Translations under genes and position numbers: made by a program
Part shown: positions 21,417 through 34,443 of the stretch, piece after piece
How positions within the stretch are numbered: position 1 is the stretch's first letter
Layout: every line of letters begins with the position of its first letter
The notes under the pieces: model-generated
What the model saw: the letters and a program-made list of their open reading frames with translations, nothing else
Database searches by the model: none
What the model was told of the DNA's origin: nothing
Source: Dioscorea cayenensis subsp. rotundata
Lineage: Eukaryota > Streptophyta > Magnoliopsida > Dioscoreales > Dioscoreaceae
Reading direction: 5' to 3'
DNA: 64,000 nt
Assembly: GCF_009730915.1 (NCBI RefSeq)
Contig: NC_052472.1
Coordinates: 18,568,382 to 18,632,381 of the forward strand

Positions 21417-23895
21417 CTTAATTTGCTGCTGAAGTAAGACCAGGCCACAATTAATATTCTTTTCAGTTCAAACTATTGAACTTTTTGAGTTGAAAAATTC
21501 ATGATTGCATTAATAGAAGAATAGGGACAAAAAGTGTTGAGGTTCTGCTATTGGTTATGATGAGGAACATGCCTTTTGTATGTTGATAATGCATTGGTAT
21601 AATCTATAAGTAGGAATTGATATGGTTTACTAATTGATATGGTTTTAATTAAATTTAGTGATAGTACATGATGAACTTTGAAACAGATTACACCACATCA
21701 ATGTCAGAACATATTGATGCTTTTAATCTGTTTGTACGCCATATTTATCTGTTTCAGCTTATTTTATTTTATTTTATTTTTCTTATTTCATACTGTCTTG
21801 TATATCTGTGGCAGGACACCCTCCTACGATAATCGGACTGGTTTATGTGGGCTAACTTCATTGAAATTTGCTGATTTTTCATACAACTTTTTTGTTGGGA
21901 AGATACCTCCTTGTCTTAAGTATCTGTCAAGGTACAATGCCTTAAATCAATTTAAATTAAAGCTTGTTTTCACTGAACTTCCTTCAGTTTTACTGGATCA
22001 TTTGTACAGACTCAACTTTCGGGGGAATTGTTTTCAAGATAAAGAGTCCATCAAGCCGCGTTCTACTGAGCAATGTAGGGTGCCTTCTGTCAGGATTTCT
22101 TGTCATTCTTCAATTTTTTTTTCAGTATACTCTGATTAACAGCCTTTGTTTCTGTCTTCAGGTTATTCTGTGAAAAGCCAAGCAGCCAATGAAACCTATG
22201 AATACTCCAATGTGGCGCCGAAGCACCACAGGCCGCACCAACCAAAGTGGCTGCTGATTTTAGAAATCACTACGGGTGTAGTTATGCTTATCTTCGTGAT
22301 CACTTGTGCTGTGTCTGCTATTAAAATATGCAAAAGAAAATCCTCTGGCATTATCCCAATAAGAAAACAATCAAGTTGGAAGGATGAAATATCAATATCA
22401 GTCGGTTAGCTCAATGATCTTATTTCCTCCCATATTGACTTATACTGCAATATTGATGATGTAGAATAATGATTTTAATTTATGACGCTTGAAACAGACA
22501 GTGAGTTGTTGAAAAGTGTGCTGCGATTCAGCAGGCAGGAACTTGAAGTTGCTTGTGAAGATTTCAGCAACATAATTTGGTCTTCTACATACAGTAAAGT
22601 CTACAAGGGCACAATGAAGAATGGGTCCGAAATTGCTGTTCTGTCACTAAGTATTTCAGAGAATCAATGGACAACATATTTTGAGCTCCAGTTTCAGAAT
22701 GAGGTAATTATTTCTTAACACTTTTCTGCAAGAAAAGAATTAATTGATCATTGTGTGAGGAAACTTTATATTTAATCTAGGTTGCAGATTTTGCAAGGTT
22801 AAATAATGAGAACATAGCGAAGTTGTTGGGGTATTGCAGAGAAAGTGAACCATTTTCAAGGATGCTTGTTTTCGAATATGCATCGAATGGAACATTATAT
22901 GAGCATCTTCATTGTAAGTGTTCTGTTATGGTTGCTTTAGTGACTGATACCTTTATCATCTCAACAATATTATGTGTGGATTCATTATAGATGGTGAAGG
23001 ATGCCAATTCTCTTGGCTAAGACGAATGAAAATAGCTATTGGTATCGCTCGTGGACTAAAATATTTGCACACTGAACTCCAGCCTTCATTCACAATATCT
23101 GAGTTAAACTCCGGTTCCGTGTATCTTACTGAAGACTTTTCTCCAAAGGTGTGCAAAAATATTGCTTGATGATACTTACAGTAATTTTTTCTCTTAAAGT
23201 TTCTTCTTATTTTCGACTTTTGTTCATGAATTAACTTAGCTCCTGTTAATAAAATCTGTTGTATATCTGTAGTTGGTTGATTTTGAGAGGTGGAAAACAA
23301 TTGTTTCGAAAGCAGACATAAATGGTTCTGTTGCCAATGGCCTACCCTATCATGGGTTTATGGATTCCATAGAAAGACGACATATGGATGTTCAGAGCAA
23401 CACATTTGCTTTCGGAATGCTTTTACTAGAGCTAATCAGTGGAAGGCCTTCATATTGTGGAGATAGAGGATGCTCATTGGATTTGGTAAAAACCTTTAAT
23501 ACAACAGACATCGAAAATTAACTGTAGAAAATATTGATTACTTACATAAATCATCTTTCATTTACTTACTGATCTTCAGTTTTAATATGGCATAACTAAG
23601 AAGACAATTTGTAAACATTATCATCTGAAGATTATTGATGTTGTTGCAGGCTATGGAGTATCTGCAAAAACCGGAGAAGATGAGCCAAATAATTGAACCT
23701 CATTTGAAAAATGTCAAGCCTGATGATCTCTCTGTAGTATGCAGTACAATTAGTCTTTGCATTGAACCTGAAGCATCTAAGAGGCCTTCCATGGAAATAA
23801 TTACTGCAATGTTGGAGGATGGAATTGAGACCTCACCAACTGCTCTTTACAAGAACTCTCATCTGGCATGGGCTGAACTGGCCTTAACATCATAA
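20089..23895 (+). CDS. LRR receptor-like kinase (pseudokinase), At1g63430/At5g41180 type
   Basis: A plasma-membrane receptor-like kinase gene with 13 exons deduced from splice sites and phase: 20089-20188, 20305-20443, 20813-20885, 20976-21118, 21210-21339, 21815-21931, 22010-22074, 22162-22404, 22498-22703, 22781-22913, 22991-23148, 23273-23485 and 23650-23895. It encodes a leucine-rich signal peptide, an LRR cap (ENPCGWSAVTC), a few LRRs, GLTSLKFADFSYNFFVGKIP, a membrane segment (WLLILEITTGVVMLIFVI) and a kinase-like domain. The catalytic loop lacks HRD and the DFG site reads VDFERW, as in relatives of this family, so it is probably a pseudokinase. Exons 3, 4 and 5 each carry one single-base change (+1, -1, +1). 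As read, translation stops in exon 3. Exons 6-13 are clean. Relatives are known from Arabidopsis; the role is not well established. Confidence 0.85.
21384..21414. repeat. TA microsatellite in intron 5 of the kinase gene
   Basis: About 15 TA units just downstream of the exon 5 donor. Confidence 0.9.
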
Positions 23896-25498
23896 TAGGT
23901 ACTTGTTTTCTTTTCCAAGTGCTAATGCAAGGTGTACACACATAATAGCTTGTTCCTTAGTTCTTGTTTTGTTTCTGTTTTGGTGATTCTTTTTCTGGGA
24001 AGCATATTCATGATCGTGTTGTATTATTGTATATGCTAAGAGAGATTGTGTACCCCTGTTTTTACTTATATTGATACGGTAATGATCAGTTAGCATTGTG
24101 ATCATTCTGATTTTTATAGTAAAGCAACGGAGGTGCATTTCCTGGTTCCCATTATTCTCATTATTTTCATTGCAAGATATATTCGTGGACATGTGACTTT
24201 CACTCCGAACTCGAGAATGGACTCAAGCATGAAACACCAATGTATTACACTCTACATAAACTACCCTAAGCATGTAAGATCTATTCAAAATCGATACTCG
24301 TGATTCCTCTACATATCTGACAACAATTATTAATATAGGTTTCAAGTGTAATGATAATGATAATTAGTTTATGCAAAGTGGACTTTTCTTCAGCAGTGTA
24401 TTATTTGATCTTTCAAAATGCACAATTACATCCAAAAGTATGCAATATCTCTGTTCATAATAGCTCATAATTTTCAATTCCATGCATGGTAGGCTGATAA
24501 GAAACAGACAGTAGACATTTAGGTAGACTAAATAAGTTTGCAGAGTTTTTCATGTCTTTCAAGTACATCAATTATGAACACCCCTCAACTACAAAAATGG
24601 TATGTGATAAATGATGATATGCCCACAAAGTGTGAACCCTGAACGTTGAAAGCACTCTAAACACACTACTTTAATATTCTTAAATAACATATAACGATGT
24701 TCTACACCTTGCAATGTCAAATCCAATAATAATTCAAATTACAAACTCGTAATTCAAATACAAAATGAACAAGGACTCATAACAAAAAAGCAACAGTAAT
24801 ACACTAATATCGCTTTTTTATTGATATAACTAGTTAGAGCCACCCAACTTGTTACTTTGGACCTGAAAATTGAGAACAAAGAAATTCATAACCTCAACAA
24901 CCTCAATAAAAAAATCAAATAGATATTATTTTAACCTTGCAAAAATTTTAAATATATATCATGCAGACAAGTAATTTTTACTTTGAAAATATAATTTCAG
25001 AAGAGATGATAGGACCAATATGTTTTCTAAATCTTACATTATGGTGATAGCATTTCATTAAACTGTGCTTGGATTGAAGGAATTTAGGACTAATGCCTTC
25101 TGGTGTTTGATTGAATTAAGAAATCAAGATAGATTATTTATTTAAAAGAAAAGAGAAATCAAGATAGATAGGCCAATGAAAGACAACATGTTGGCCAAAA
25201 TCTTGTTCCTCCTCTCCTTAAACTAAGCACAACTTGTGGAAATTATTTGGCACTAGTAAATCATGTTATAAAGCTTGGAATATAAATCTTGTATCTCCAA
25301 ATGATTATGTTATGGTGTATGCGATGACTTATATTATTCCAAAAATAATTATAGTTATGGTGTATGCAATGACTTGCATTATTAAAGATAAGAGTTCTAT
25401 CATATTAATTTTTATATTACTCGTGGTCATAATATCAGCTCATACTACATTATGTAAATACATATCAACAATGGAAGAGTAAAAGCTCAGGCCTGACC
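23896..25498. other. Intergenic DNA between the kinase gene and RLP copy D
   Basis: No gene is recognised. It contains the 3' untranslated region of the kinase gene. Two related 33-bp units at 25309-25341 and 25353-25385 share the GTTATGGTGTATGC start. The remainder is AT-rich. Confidence 0.5.
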
Positions 25499-28400
25499 TC
25501 AGTTCCTCCTTGAGCAAATTGATTTTAGCCTCCGAGAGTACACAACCACCTTAACATATATCCAATCATGTACTTTTGTCAACAGATCGAAATAAGCAAT
25601 TTTATGGTTTGGTTCATCATAATGGTAACGATGATCATCCAGAAGCCAATTATGAATCCCATTGCATGACCTACGGAAAGCCATAACATCTCTGACCAAT
25701 CTCTTTTTCCTTCTTCTTCATTTGGCCTCATCTGGGAATAATGTGTCTCATTAGCACAATTCTGGAAGAGGTGATCCACAGAGATCATGCGATTCCAATT
25801 ATAGGCTGATGGTTCAAAACGTCTGAAGTTGGCCGCCCGATGGAATTGTTCCTGACAAATTGTTGTGTGATACGTTCAAATGGCTCAAGAAGTTCAAAGT
25901 AGACATACCTGAAGGAATGGTTCCAAATAAATTGTTCTCTGACAGATCAAGTGATTCCAGTTGTTTCATGTCACTGATGCTTTCTGGTATCTTTCCATTG
26001 AAAAGGTTGTAAGAAAGATTCAAGAAATGCAGCCCATGCAATTTGGTGAGTTCGTCAGGCAACTCACAGGAAAGCTTATTGTTTGATAAATCCATGCTTG
26101 TGACTAATGATAGAATCTTGGAGTATTCCACTTGGAGTCCTTTTGCGTTTATCAAGAGAGATTCTGAGTATGCAAAGCTATCTGGAAGACTGCCCCATAT
26201 AGAATATGAAGAAAAAACCTCACTGAAAATGGAGAGCAAAGACCACCATTCGTTGTGATTGGTGACTGCCATGGCATTGAAATCACCAAAAGAACGAGGA
26301 ATGCAACCTGTTAGGTTGTTGTGTGCAAGGTCCAGGATCTGAAGAGAGGAGAGTTTTGATAATTGCTCTGGGATGACACCTTCAAATAAATTGGATCTCA
26401 TGCGAAGCACTATTAAAGATGAAAGGCTTTCTCCGAACCATATTGGTATGCTACCAGAGAGTTTGTTTTCACCAAGGTCGAGAGTGACCAACTTGTTGGC
26501 CATTTTCAAGGAGAAAGGGAGACCTCCAAAGAAGCCATTGTTTCTCAAATGTAAGGACCGGAGATTGGGGAGTGACACAAGGCCATCAGGAATTTTACCT
26601 GTGAAATTGTTGTCAGATAAATCAACAATTTCCAAAGCTGATGTTGAATTCCAACAATGGGGAAGTTCTCCAGACATATCATTGTTAGATAGATCAAGCA
26701 ATGCCAAGGAGATGGAGTTACAAAAGAAAGACGGAATGCTTCCATTGATATGATTATGAGCTAAAGAGAAGACTTTAATGTTATTAGCAGCTGCGAAGTA
26801 AGAAGGAATAAACCCAGAGAATGAGTTGTTGGTGAGATCAATAACAGACAATGCAGTGGGGTCAAGCTCAGGTATTGGGCCTTCAAATCTGTTTGAACTC
26901 AAATCAAAGAGAATGAACCTGTAATTTTTCATAGAAGTTGGTAGCCGCCCCTCCAAATTGTTATTTGATAGATTGAGTAAATACGGATTAATGGCACTTA
27001 GATCCCAAAACCATGAGGGGATGCTGCCTGAAATCTCAGCATCTGATAAGCAAAGGTCACCCAAATGCGTTTGAGTTTTAACCCAAGTGGGGAACGCAGG
27101 GCCTACTTTGCAAGAACACATTCTGATGATATAACAGGCAAAAGCAGGCTTCCAGTCCTCACTTACATTCAATTGCAATGAGTTGTAGGACAAGTCCAAA
27201 TATGACAAGCTTACTAGATTAGCAAAATGAGATTCAGTTAAGACACCCATCAAAGAATTTGAAGAGAGATGCAGTAGGCTCAGTTTAGATAATTGGCCGA
27301 TGTTTTCTGGGACTGTTCCATTTAGCTTGTTGTTTCCCATACGCAATGTTTTTAGACCCATACTACTTTCCGAAGCAGAAAAATCCTTATTCTCCCTGCA
27401 TTTAGACAATCCATCAATAAGATCATCAATGCCTCCACTGATAGAATTGCTTGTAAAATCTAGAGTCTGTAACTTGCATAAGTTCCCCATGCCTTTTGGC
27501 AATGTTCCATTGATGTTGTTCTTGGATAAATCAAGCTCCCACAAGCTAGAGAGCTTTCCCATAGATTCTGGTAATTTCCCTGTGATGCCATTGCCCGGCA
27601 TTCTCCACTGCTGCAATTGCCTGAGATTACCAAAACTCTCTGGCAACTTTCCATGCATCATATTTTTGGATAAATCTAGGAACTGAAGGTGAACAAGATT
27701 TCCTATAGTTTCTGGTAAATTACCACTGAGATTGTTGCCTCCAGATGCACTGAAGTACTGCAAAAGTGTGAGATTGCCGAAGGAATCGGGAAACGCTCCA
27801 CTGATCATATTCCTTGACAAATCGAAGTATTGCAGGTTTCTTAGATCCCCAATGCTTGCGGGCATCAATCCCTGAACTTGGTTACTGGACAAATCAAAGT
27901 ACTCTAAATTTGTAAGATTGCTCAGAGATTCAGGAATGCTTCCATTGAATTTATTTACTGACAAATCAAGTTTCTCCAAGCTACCAAGATTTCCCATGGA
28001 CTCTGGAATCACTCCATCAAAAGAGTTTTGAGTCAAGCTCAAGAATCTCAAGCTACGCAAGTTACCAATGGTGACCGGTAACTTGCCATACAGAGCACAG
28101 ATAGAAAGATCAAGATGAACAAGGCTTGTGAGATGGAACAACCATTGAGGCAAAGTGATGTTCAGGTCATAATTCATAGAAAGATCAAGCACACGAAGAG
28201 ATGTGAAGTTGAGATGATGAAGCAGAGTAGTACCATGAATACCACCAACTCGGAGGCCAGCATTAGAGAGTTTCAAGACAAGAAGAGAAGGGAGCATATT
28301 AATGTCATGAAGCCAACCATGCACGTTAGAGAGGTCCACTCCACTCAAGTCAAGGTAACGCAAAAAAGTCATTTCAGAGAGCCAGTGGAGGTCATTAGCT

Positions 28401-28903
28401 TGTAGATATAAATTTGAGCTAAGATCAAAATAGCACAAGCATGATAAGTTTCCAAAGGTATGGGGAAGCATTCCACTGAATTCAGCATTAGAGAGGTTAA
28501 GGTAGTCAAGGTTGGCAAGAGAGCCAATGAAGTCTGGGATGGGGAAACCTTGGAAGTCGTTATTGCTCAAATCCAAGTAGTTTAAATGGTGAAGCTGAAT
28601 GAGAGAAGAGTTCAACTTACTTGGTGGTGGTATGGGATGAATGGGATCATAATAAGGGTATTGCAGATCAAGCTTGGTGACATGGCCGGTTTCATTGTTG
28701 CAGGACACTCCCCTCCAGTTGCAGCAGTCATGACCAGTCCAAGATGAGAGAAAGCTTTTGTTGTTACTCCACATGCCTGCTTTGATGCTGAGAAGGGCTA
28801 TCCTTTCAGTCTTAATGCAGTTACCATGAACTTGAGAGTGAGAGTGAGGCAGCTGTGATGCCACAAGGCAAAGTAGAGAAAGGAAGAAGTTGATAGGAGC
28901 CAT
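25499..28903 (-). CDS. LRR receptor-like protein with frameshifted C-terminus (RLP copy D)
   Basis: This is the best preserved RLP in the window. 1,029 codons are open from the ATG at 28903: signal peptide (MAPINFFLSLLCLVASQ), LRR N-terminal cap (DCCNWRGVSC), roughly 30 LRRs with an island before the last four, and SGGQLQTF, which in the family is followed by a Cys-Gly motif, an acidic linker, a membrane helix and a short tail. Here a TTTT run at about 25815 puts a TGA right after QTF. One base fewer keeps the frame open through NCANETHY, an acidic linker and the helix (MGFIIGFWMIIVTIMM, near 25640). A second shift near 25600 is needed for the tail (KIAYFDLLTKVHDWIYV) that ends at 25499. The protein as read would be secreted, not membrane-anchored. 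Family members bind ligands at the cell surface with adaptor kinases. Confidence 0.88.
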
Positions 28904-28970
28904 GAGAGAGAGATGAGACTACTGAGACTACTGTCACTTGACTTAATGCATGTCTTCACAATGCTTTCAT

Positions 28971-28980
28971 TATATATAAA
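28971..28980 (-). promoter_or_regulatory. TATA box of RLP copy D
   Basis: On the minus strand this reads TTTATATATA, about 70 bases upstream of the start codon at 28903, with a CT-rich leader (CTCATCTCTCTCTC) between. Confidence 0.5.
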
Positions 28981-29519
28981 CAATGATTCTGGAGATGATG
29001 AAACAGGTATGAAATTTTCATTTGGTGCTCAGGTCTTTTTGAAATTTAAGTTCCGTCAAAGTAAACGTTTTTAGGCTTTGATGCGCGTTTTGTTCATAAA
29101 ATTAGCAATATATTTGTAAAAGTTGGCCCCAAGCGAGGTTTGATCATGTAATTTCATAGAAATATAAAAAATATATAACACAAGACTTCAACTAATCACA
29201 TATACGTCCACATTTGTTGAATACTATTTAAAAATAATAACAATAATTTTCGCTCGTTATTGAAGATTCAGACAGTGACAAGATATTTGAGTTGAATTTC
29301 AACTTAAACAAATCTATAATAAAAATTTAATAAAGTTAGCCAATGAAAAATAATTTTTCTAAATACCCATCAAAGTTATCTTAGCATGGCCAAGTCCATG
29401 ATCTTTGAATAAAAGTCCTACGCGCTTAACTAATTAAATCATATATGTAATTCAAAATAGTTTTTTTTTTGTAATAGTGTGACATTGCATAGTTAAATAA
29501 TATTTTTAAATGTTACTTT
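28981..29519. other. AT-rich upstream region of RLP copy D
   Basis: No gene is seen. The last 27 bases (29493-29519) are repeated at 30277-30303 and may be a target duplication of the LINE between them. Confidence 0.45.
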
Positions 29520-29565
29520 GGTCATCCACTTCTAATTGTCCTTTAATCCCGATTGGGTTAAGGTT

Positions 29566-30276
29566 CAATTTTTTTTATTAAAGTGGATAAATCACAATTT
29601 TATTAAAAGAAAACAGAAAGAGAAGACAAGACAAATGCACAAAAGTAAAACAAATACAAAAATGAAAGTATAGTTTGAGGTCTCTTACTAGCAATGAGGC
29701 ATTCAAAACAAGAAGAAGGAAAAGGCAGAGGAAACTAAAAAGAGAAGAGCAACGGCGAAGACTACCGTCTGGAATCACAGGCCCGCCCGAGTTGCCTGGG
29801 AAAATAGACTACTCCAAGGCTATATTAGAATCTGTATCGCCGGTATTATTCGCGACTCTTGCGCTCATGAAGTTGTGGGAGCGCTTGATCCTTTGAGATG
29901 CTTCGTTGAGAGTTTGTTGTTGAGGGTTTGAAGCTGTGGGAAACCAAGAGAGAAATATATTAGCAATTTTAAAGATAACAGTATGAAAAGGCATAGCAAG
30001 TAATTGAAAGATGCGATAATTTTGTTCTAGCCATATATTCCAAATAATGGCTCTGGAACTGAGATCTCACAATGTCTGTTGACTAGAATTTAACAAATAT
30101 AGCCAAGAGATCCAAATTATAGAGACAGATGGTGGATACAAGTGTAAATCAAATATTTGATTAAAGAAGGACCAAATTCATTCTGAGTATTCACATTTGA
30201 TAAAGAGGTGTTCCACTGTTTCAGAGGCTTTGTGGTAGAGTACGCATGTATCTGTGGCGTTTTGTATGGTAGAAGT
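29566..30276 (-). mobile_element. 5'-truncated L1-type LINE, minus strand (LINE-f)
   Basis: Read on the minus strand, it starts inside the zf-RVT region (DTCVLYHKASETVEHLFIKC, near 30200). It continues with IIWNIWLEQN and the tail FKIANIFLSWFPTAS, whose counterpart in LINE-b is FKSANMLLSWFSLAS. It ends with an AAAGTGGATAAATCAC segment (29581-29595 on +) and a T-run that is the poly(A). Stops show it is dead. It is flanked by 27-bp repeats at 29493-29519 and 30277-30303 with one mismatch, although about 47 bases separate the left repeat from the poly(A), so their role as target duplication is uncertain. Confidence 0.75.
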
Positions 30277-30303
30277 TTAAATAATATTTTTAAATATTAC
30301 TTT

Positions 30304-31501
30304 CATTCTTAATTATGGTTGACAGGACGAGCATAAGTTTTGCACATAAAAAATTGGATTAAAATTTAGGGTTAGCTAAGCTTAAACATGTTAGGAGTAC
30401 GTTCTTGAATGCCCATGAGAATATTTGTATCAGTGCATTTCATTTATATATACTTATGATTATTAATAATAGGCATTTCTTTCAATGTTCATGTAAATAT
30501 TGTGTTGGTATGTATTTTAATAAATTATGAACATTTTCTACTCTTTATAGCATAAGGAGAAAGGTATTAGAAGGGTTTAGTAGTTATATACTTAAATAGT
30601 TCATAAATATGAAAATCTTTAGTTGGGTGTTAAAAATTCATAAGAATTTGTATAGCATATGCTTTGACAAAAAAGTGCCAATTAAAAACGATGGGATAGT
30701 GGCAACATGTCATAGATATATTAATCGAATTGGTGTATTCGAACATGATTCACTACAATCCAATCATATGAGTTTATTCTTTAATCATCAATGATTGAAA
30801 TTATTGATAATGATTATATGAGTGGACCTTAGACTTAAGGTATCATAATCACGATGTGCTTGTGATGTCTAGTTTATTAGTAGAGTAGTTAGTGTCCAAT
30901 TTACCCTTTAATATGGTCAACCTCAAAGTACTTCTATGTCGGGCAAGTAGCAAATGTGAGTGATTGTAAAAAAAAAAAAATTGTTCTTTTAGAAGTAAAT
31001 GAGTTTGTATCTTATGTAAGCATGAGTAGGTAAGATAAAAAGACCTTGGCCAAAGTAGACAAACTAATTGTGTGAGATACAAAGGGTTGTTTGGTAATCT
31101 TATTCTTCTATTATTATTTTGCATATAATCGAGTTTAGTGAGTTTGATGTTTTCCATAGGTTTCACCTGACTGGGATACAATAATGAGAGGTTTATACTA
31201 TACATGGTAAATCATAATCTGAAAAAGGTATATAATGATCTATTTATTCATGTTCTGATTAGGCTAAGAAGTGGGACCATAGGGTTGACTAAATATCATC
31301 CACATCATTTGATATGCTCTTAATGCCGCTTAGGGACTGCACTCTAAAAGAGCCATGATTGAAGGAATTGAAAAATCAGCCATAGTTTGAATGTAGGTGT
31401 AAAATTGCTAATTTACAATTTTACATCATGGGATGAAGTGATTGTAAATTGGATTAAGTTTTGTCTTAAATTTAAATTTTGATTAAAATTCAATAGAATC
31501 G
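30304..31501. other. Intergenic DNA without recognised genes
   Basis: AT-rich, with only short reading frames on both strands. The stretch might be an old retrotransposon relic but no diagnostic end or domain could be found. Confidence 0.4.
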
Positions 31502-31510
31502 AATAATTAA

Positions 31511-31762
31511 GGTGTAATTCTCGAAATAGTCCCTCTACCTTTTTGAATTTACCCTTTTAGTTCCTCACTTTAAATTGTAACATTTTAGTTCCTCTACAAT
31601 GTTTAAATGAGACATGTTAGTCCCTTTTTTTTATGGTTTAGGGTTAGGGGGACTGATATCGCTAAATTAAGATTATAGAGGGGCCGAAATGTTACAGTTC
31701 AAAGTAAAGGGACTAAAAGGGTAAGTTTGAAAAAGTAGAGAGACTGTTTAGGGAATTATACC
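31511..31762. mobile_element. Mutator-type MITE with 9-bp target duplication
   Basis: A 252-bp element with terminal inverted repeats of about 80 bp. The left end GGTGTAATTCTC pairs with the right end, which in reverse complement reads GGTATAATTCCC. The match continues through TAGTCCCTCTAC, ACCCTTTTAGTTCC and the GTAACATTT region with scattered changes. It is flanked by perfect 9-bp duplications AATAATTAA at 31502-31510 and 31763-31771, the length made by Mutator-family transposases. It encodes nothing and is non-autonomous. Confidence 0.88.
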
Positions 31763-31771
31763 AATAATTAA

Positions 31772-32992
31772 TCAAAATTATAATGGATTGCGATAATATT
31801 GCTCTTTGAGTCATATACAAATCATGTACCTTCTTAATTAATGGCATGGTGTAATTATGCTTTTATAAAGTTTATATATAAATATGACTACTTTTCAAAC
31901 CATAACTATTGGTCTATTTTCTCTTATGCAATTAATAACCCGTTTATTCTCCCTTTCTAACCCTAGTCGGCACTTTGGAAAGGAAGAAGAGGTTGTTTCT
32001 GAATTCCGGCGTGTGATCTAGAAGTGTGGGCTTTTGTGAGAGAACCCATCTATCCGGATTGCATAAGATCATGTCGCCCTCACCGGTGCCCACTACCACA
32101 AACGAAGCTCGCCGTTGCTTAGCCAAAGACCCATCCACCATCACTAATGAAGGTCATGCATCCTAGAATAATAACCTCCAGCATGATCGTAAATAGATAA
32201 TTTGCTATGTTTTTGCAGGGCTATTTTGGTTACATTCAATTGTTGATGCTCAACCATTAGAAACTGTGATTTCTGGAGATTGAAAAATTGAACTTTACAT
32301 TACTGCTCATGATATGATACTTTTTTTCATTCCATTGCAATCAATAAATACAAAAACAAAATTATTAGTGTCTAGAGCATCACTAATTGTCACATTAATA
32401 TGAAAATATTCTGCTAATTTAGCAAAAACTATGATGATTGTAAATTGATGAGTTGTGTTTAAGATGAAACAAGGTGTAATTGGGATTGTGTTGTATGCTA
32501 AGTGGTATGAATGATTTAGAACACATCTGCAGATCACATATAACAACAAAATTAGCTGTAACTTTTGCTTTAGACTAGTATAAAATTTTCATACATGGTT
32601 TTGTTTTTTAAGAAATAAAAATTCATAAAACTTATTGATCTTCATGTTGATACATTTTAATCTCCAGGTTTCTTGATTTTTGTAATTTTTAGTGATTATC
32701 CTCATGATATGAAAAGCTTTGTTTTCATCACGATTATCAACATTTACTAATCAAGAGAATAAAATGCATAACTAAAAAAACAATTTCATTAGATTAAATC
32801 ATGACATAAACTATTTATGCTCAAGATTGCAAGTTTTCCTTCAAAATGACGACTCGCTAAGGTGGAATGCAATGGTGAATCCGTAAGAAGAATTCATGTA
32901 AATACATTGATTTAAAAATTTGGATTATGATTATTATGCGTTAGTTGTAAATAGACATCACCTAGACCCATCGACGTCACTTGTGATGGTAG
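31772..32992. other. Intergenic DNA with a small GC-richer patch
   Basis: No gene is recognised. 31950-32160 is richer in GC and CpG than its surroundings and has a 66-codon minus-strand frame of unknown kind (31944-32144). The rest is AT-rich. Confidence 0.4.
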
Positions 32993-34406
32993 CACTACAA
33001 CAAATTGTATATTTAGCGTTAAGAAAAAGTTATCACTAAAAAGTAATAATTTTTAGTCATAATTATTAATAATAACAAATTTTAGAAGTTGTCAGCTCCC
33101 CTTCACAAATACTTTCGATGCTAATACAAGAGTGGCCATTTTAGACAAATGGTCACAATTACTTCATATTTTTTTGTGACAAATTTCATGACACTAATAA
33201 ATTTAGTATTTGTGACAAATTGATGTGGCTATAGTGACAAATAAACTCGTCACAATAATCAATTTTATTGTGATAATATTGTTGACAAAAATGCAATAGT
33301 GACAAAACATTTTTTTGTCAATAGTAATATTTTTTTATTGAGTGAACAGATTTCATTACTAATGCTACTTTAAGATATTGTTACCCAAGAAAATAAAGTA
33401 TTTAAAATTATATGAAAATCAATAAATAAATATCATCAAAATATTCAAAATTCAGATTTTGGATATATAAAATTAGAAATTTAATATCCAAAAATACAAT
33501 TATAAAAATTATCTTTTGAGAAAAAGAAAAAAAGAATATAAAATTATCCTAAATTAGGAGATGAAGTACTCGCTATGCATTTGAATCCTTTTTGCTTTTT
33601 CGACCCTCAACTTCTACTAGAATTTTGACTACTTTTGTTGGGACTTTTTAATATTATTCTCTTTCCTTGATGCTTATTCTGCACATCTAGAAAAAAAAGA
33701 AACCAATGAAATAATTTTAAAAATTAAAAAATTCTAATTTAATTACAACTTTCATACCATTATTTCTTCTCATTTGAGAGAAATTTCATGTTGCATTTGG
33801 CTTTTTGTGATTTTCAATAGATAAACAATCATTAGGAAAAATCACATAATCAAAATCTAAATAACATATTCTTATGATGAACCTGAACTTAATATTCAAA
33901 GTATCGAAAAAGAAAACACTTATCCATCGCATAAACTAAGCAAAATAATTTAAGAAAAGAAAATAAGCTAATATTGTGACCATCAATAACATAATCCTTT
34001 ACATCAAGAGCAAGTTGAGTCATTTTAATTCTCCGAATCAAATGAAGCCGAACCGTTGCTATCGATCTCCATAGGCACAAAATGACTCGAGGCTTCACAA
34101 TCTTCGTTTATTCTTTATGTTATGTTCATTGAGGATATATATCTTTTTAATTTTTTTTTAAAATTATATTATCTAAATTTTGTTTTGTGAGATTTGGTAT
34201 AATCTCTAGTTAATTTAAATTTTTAAATTTCTCAAATACTATAAATCCTAGGTATAATCTAAATTAAAAGCTTGTTTTCTATCCTTTAAAATATAAATTT
34301 TGAGGATTAAGTAAACAATAACAACTTCTAAAACAATGAATTTGGAGAATATTTTTTTACATTGATTTTTATCTCATATTTTTAAAATTTAAATATTTTT
34401 CCTTTT

Positions 34407-34443
<37 letters not shown>

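Noticed and set aside
26043-27686. Several plus-strand frames of 70-130 codons
   Set aside because: They are shadows of the LRR coding sequence of RLP copy D, whose repeat periodicity keeps the opposite strand open.
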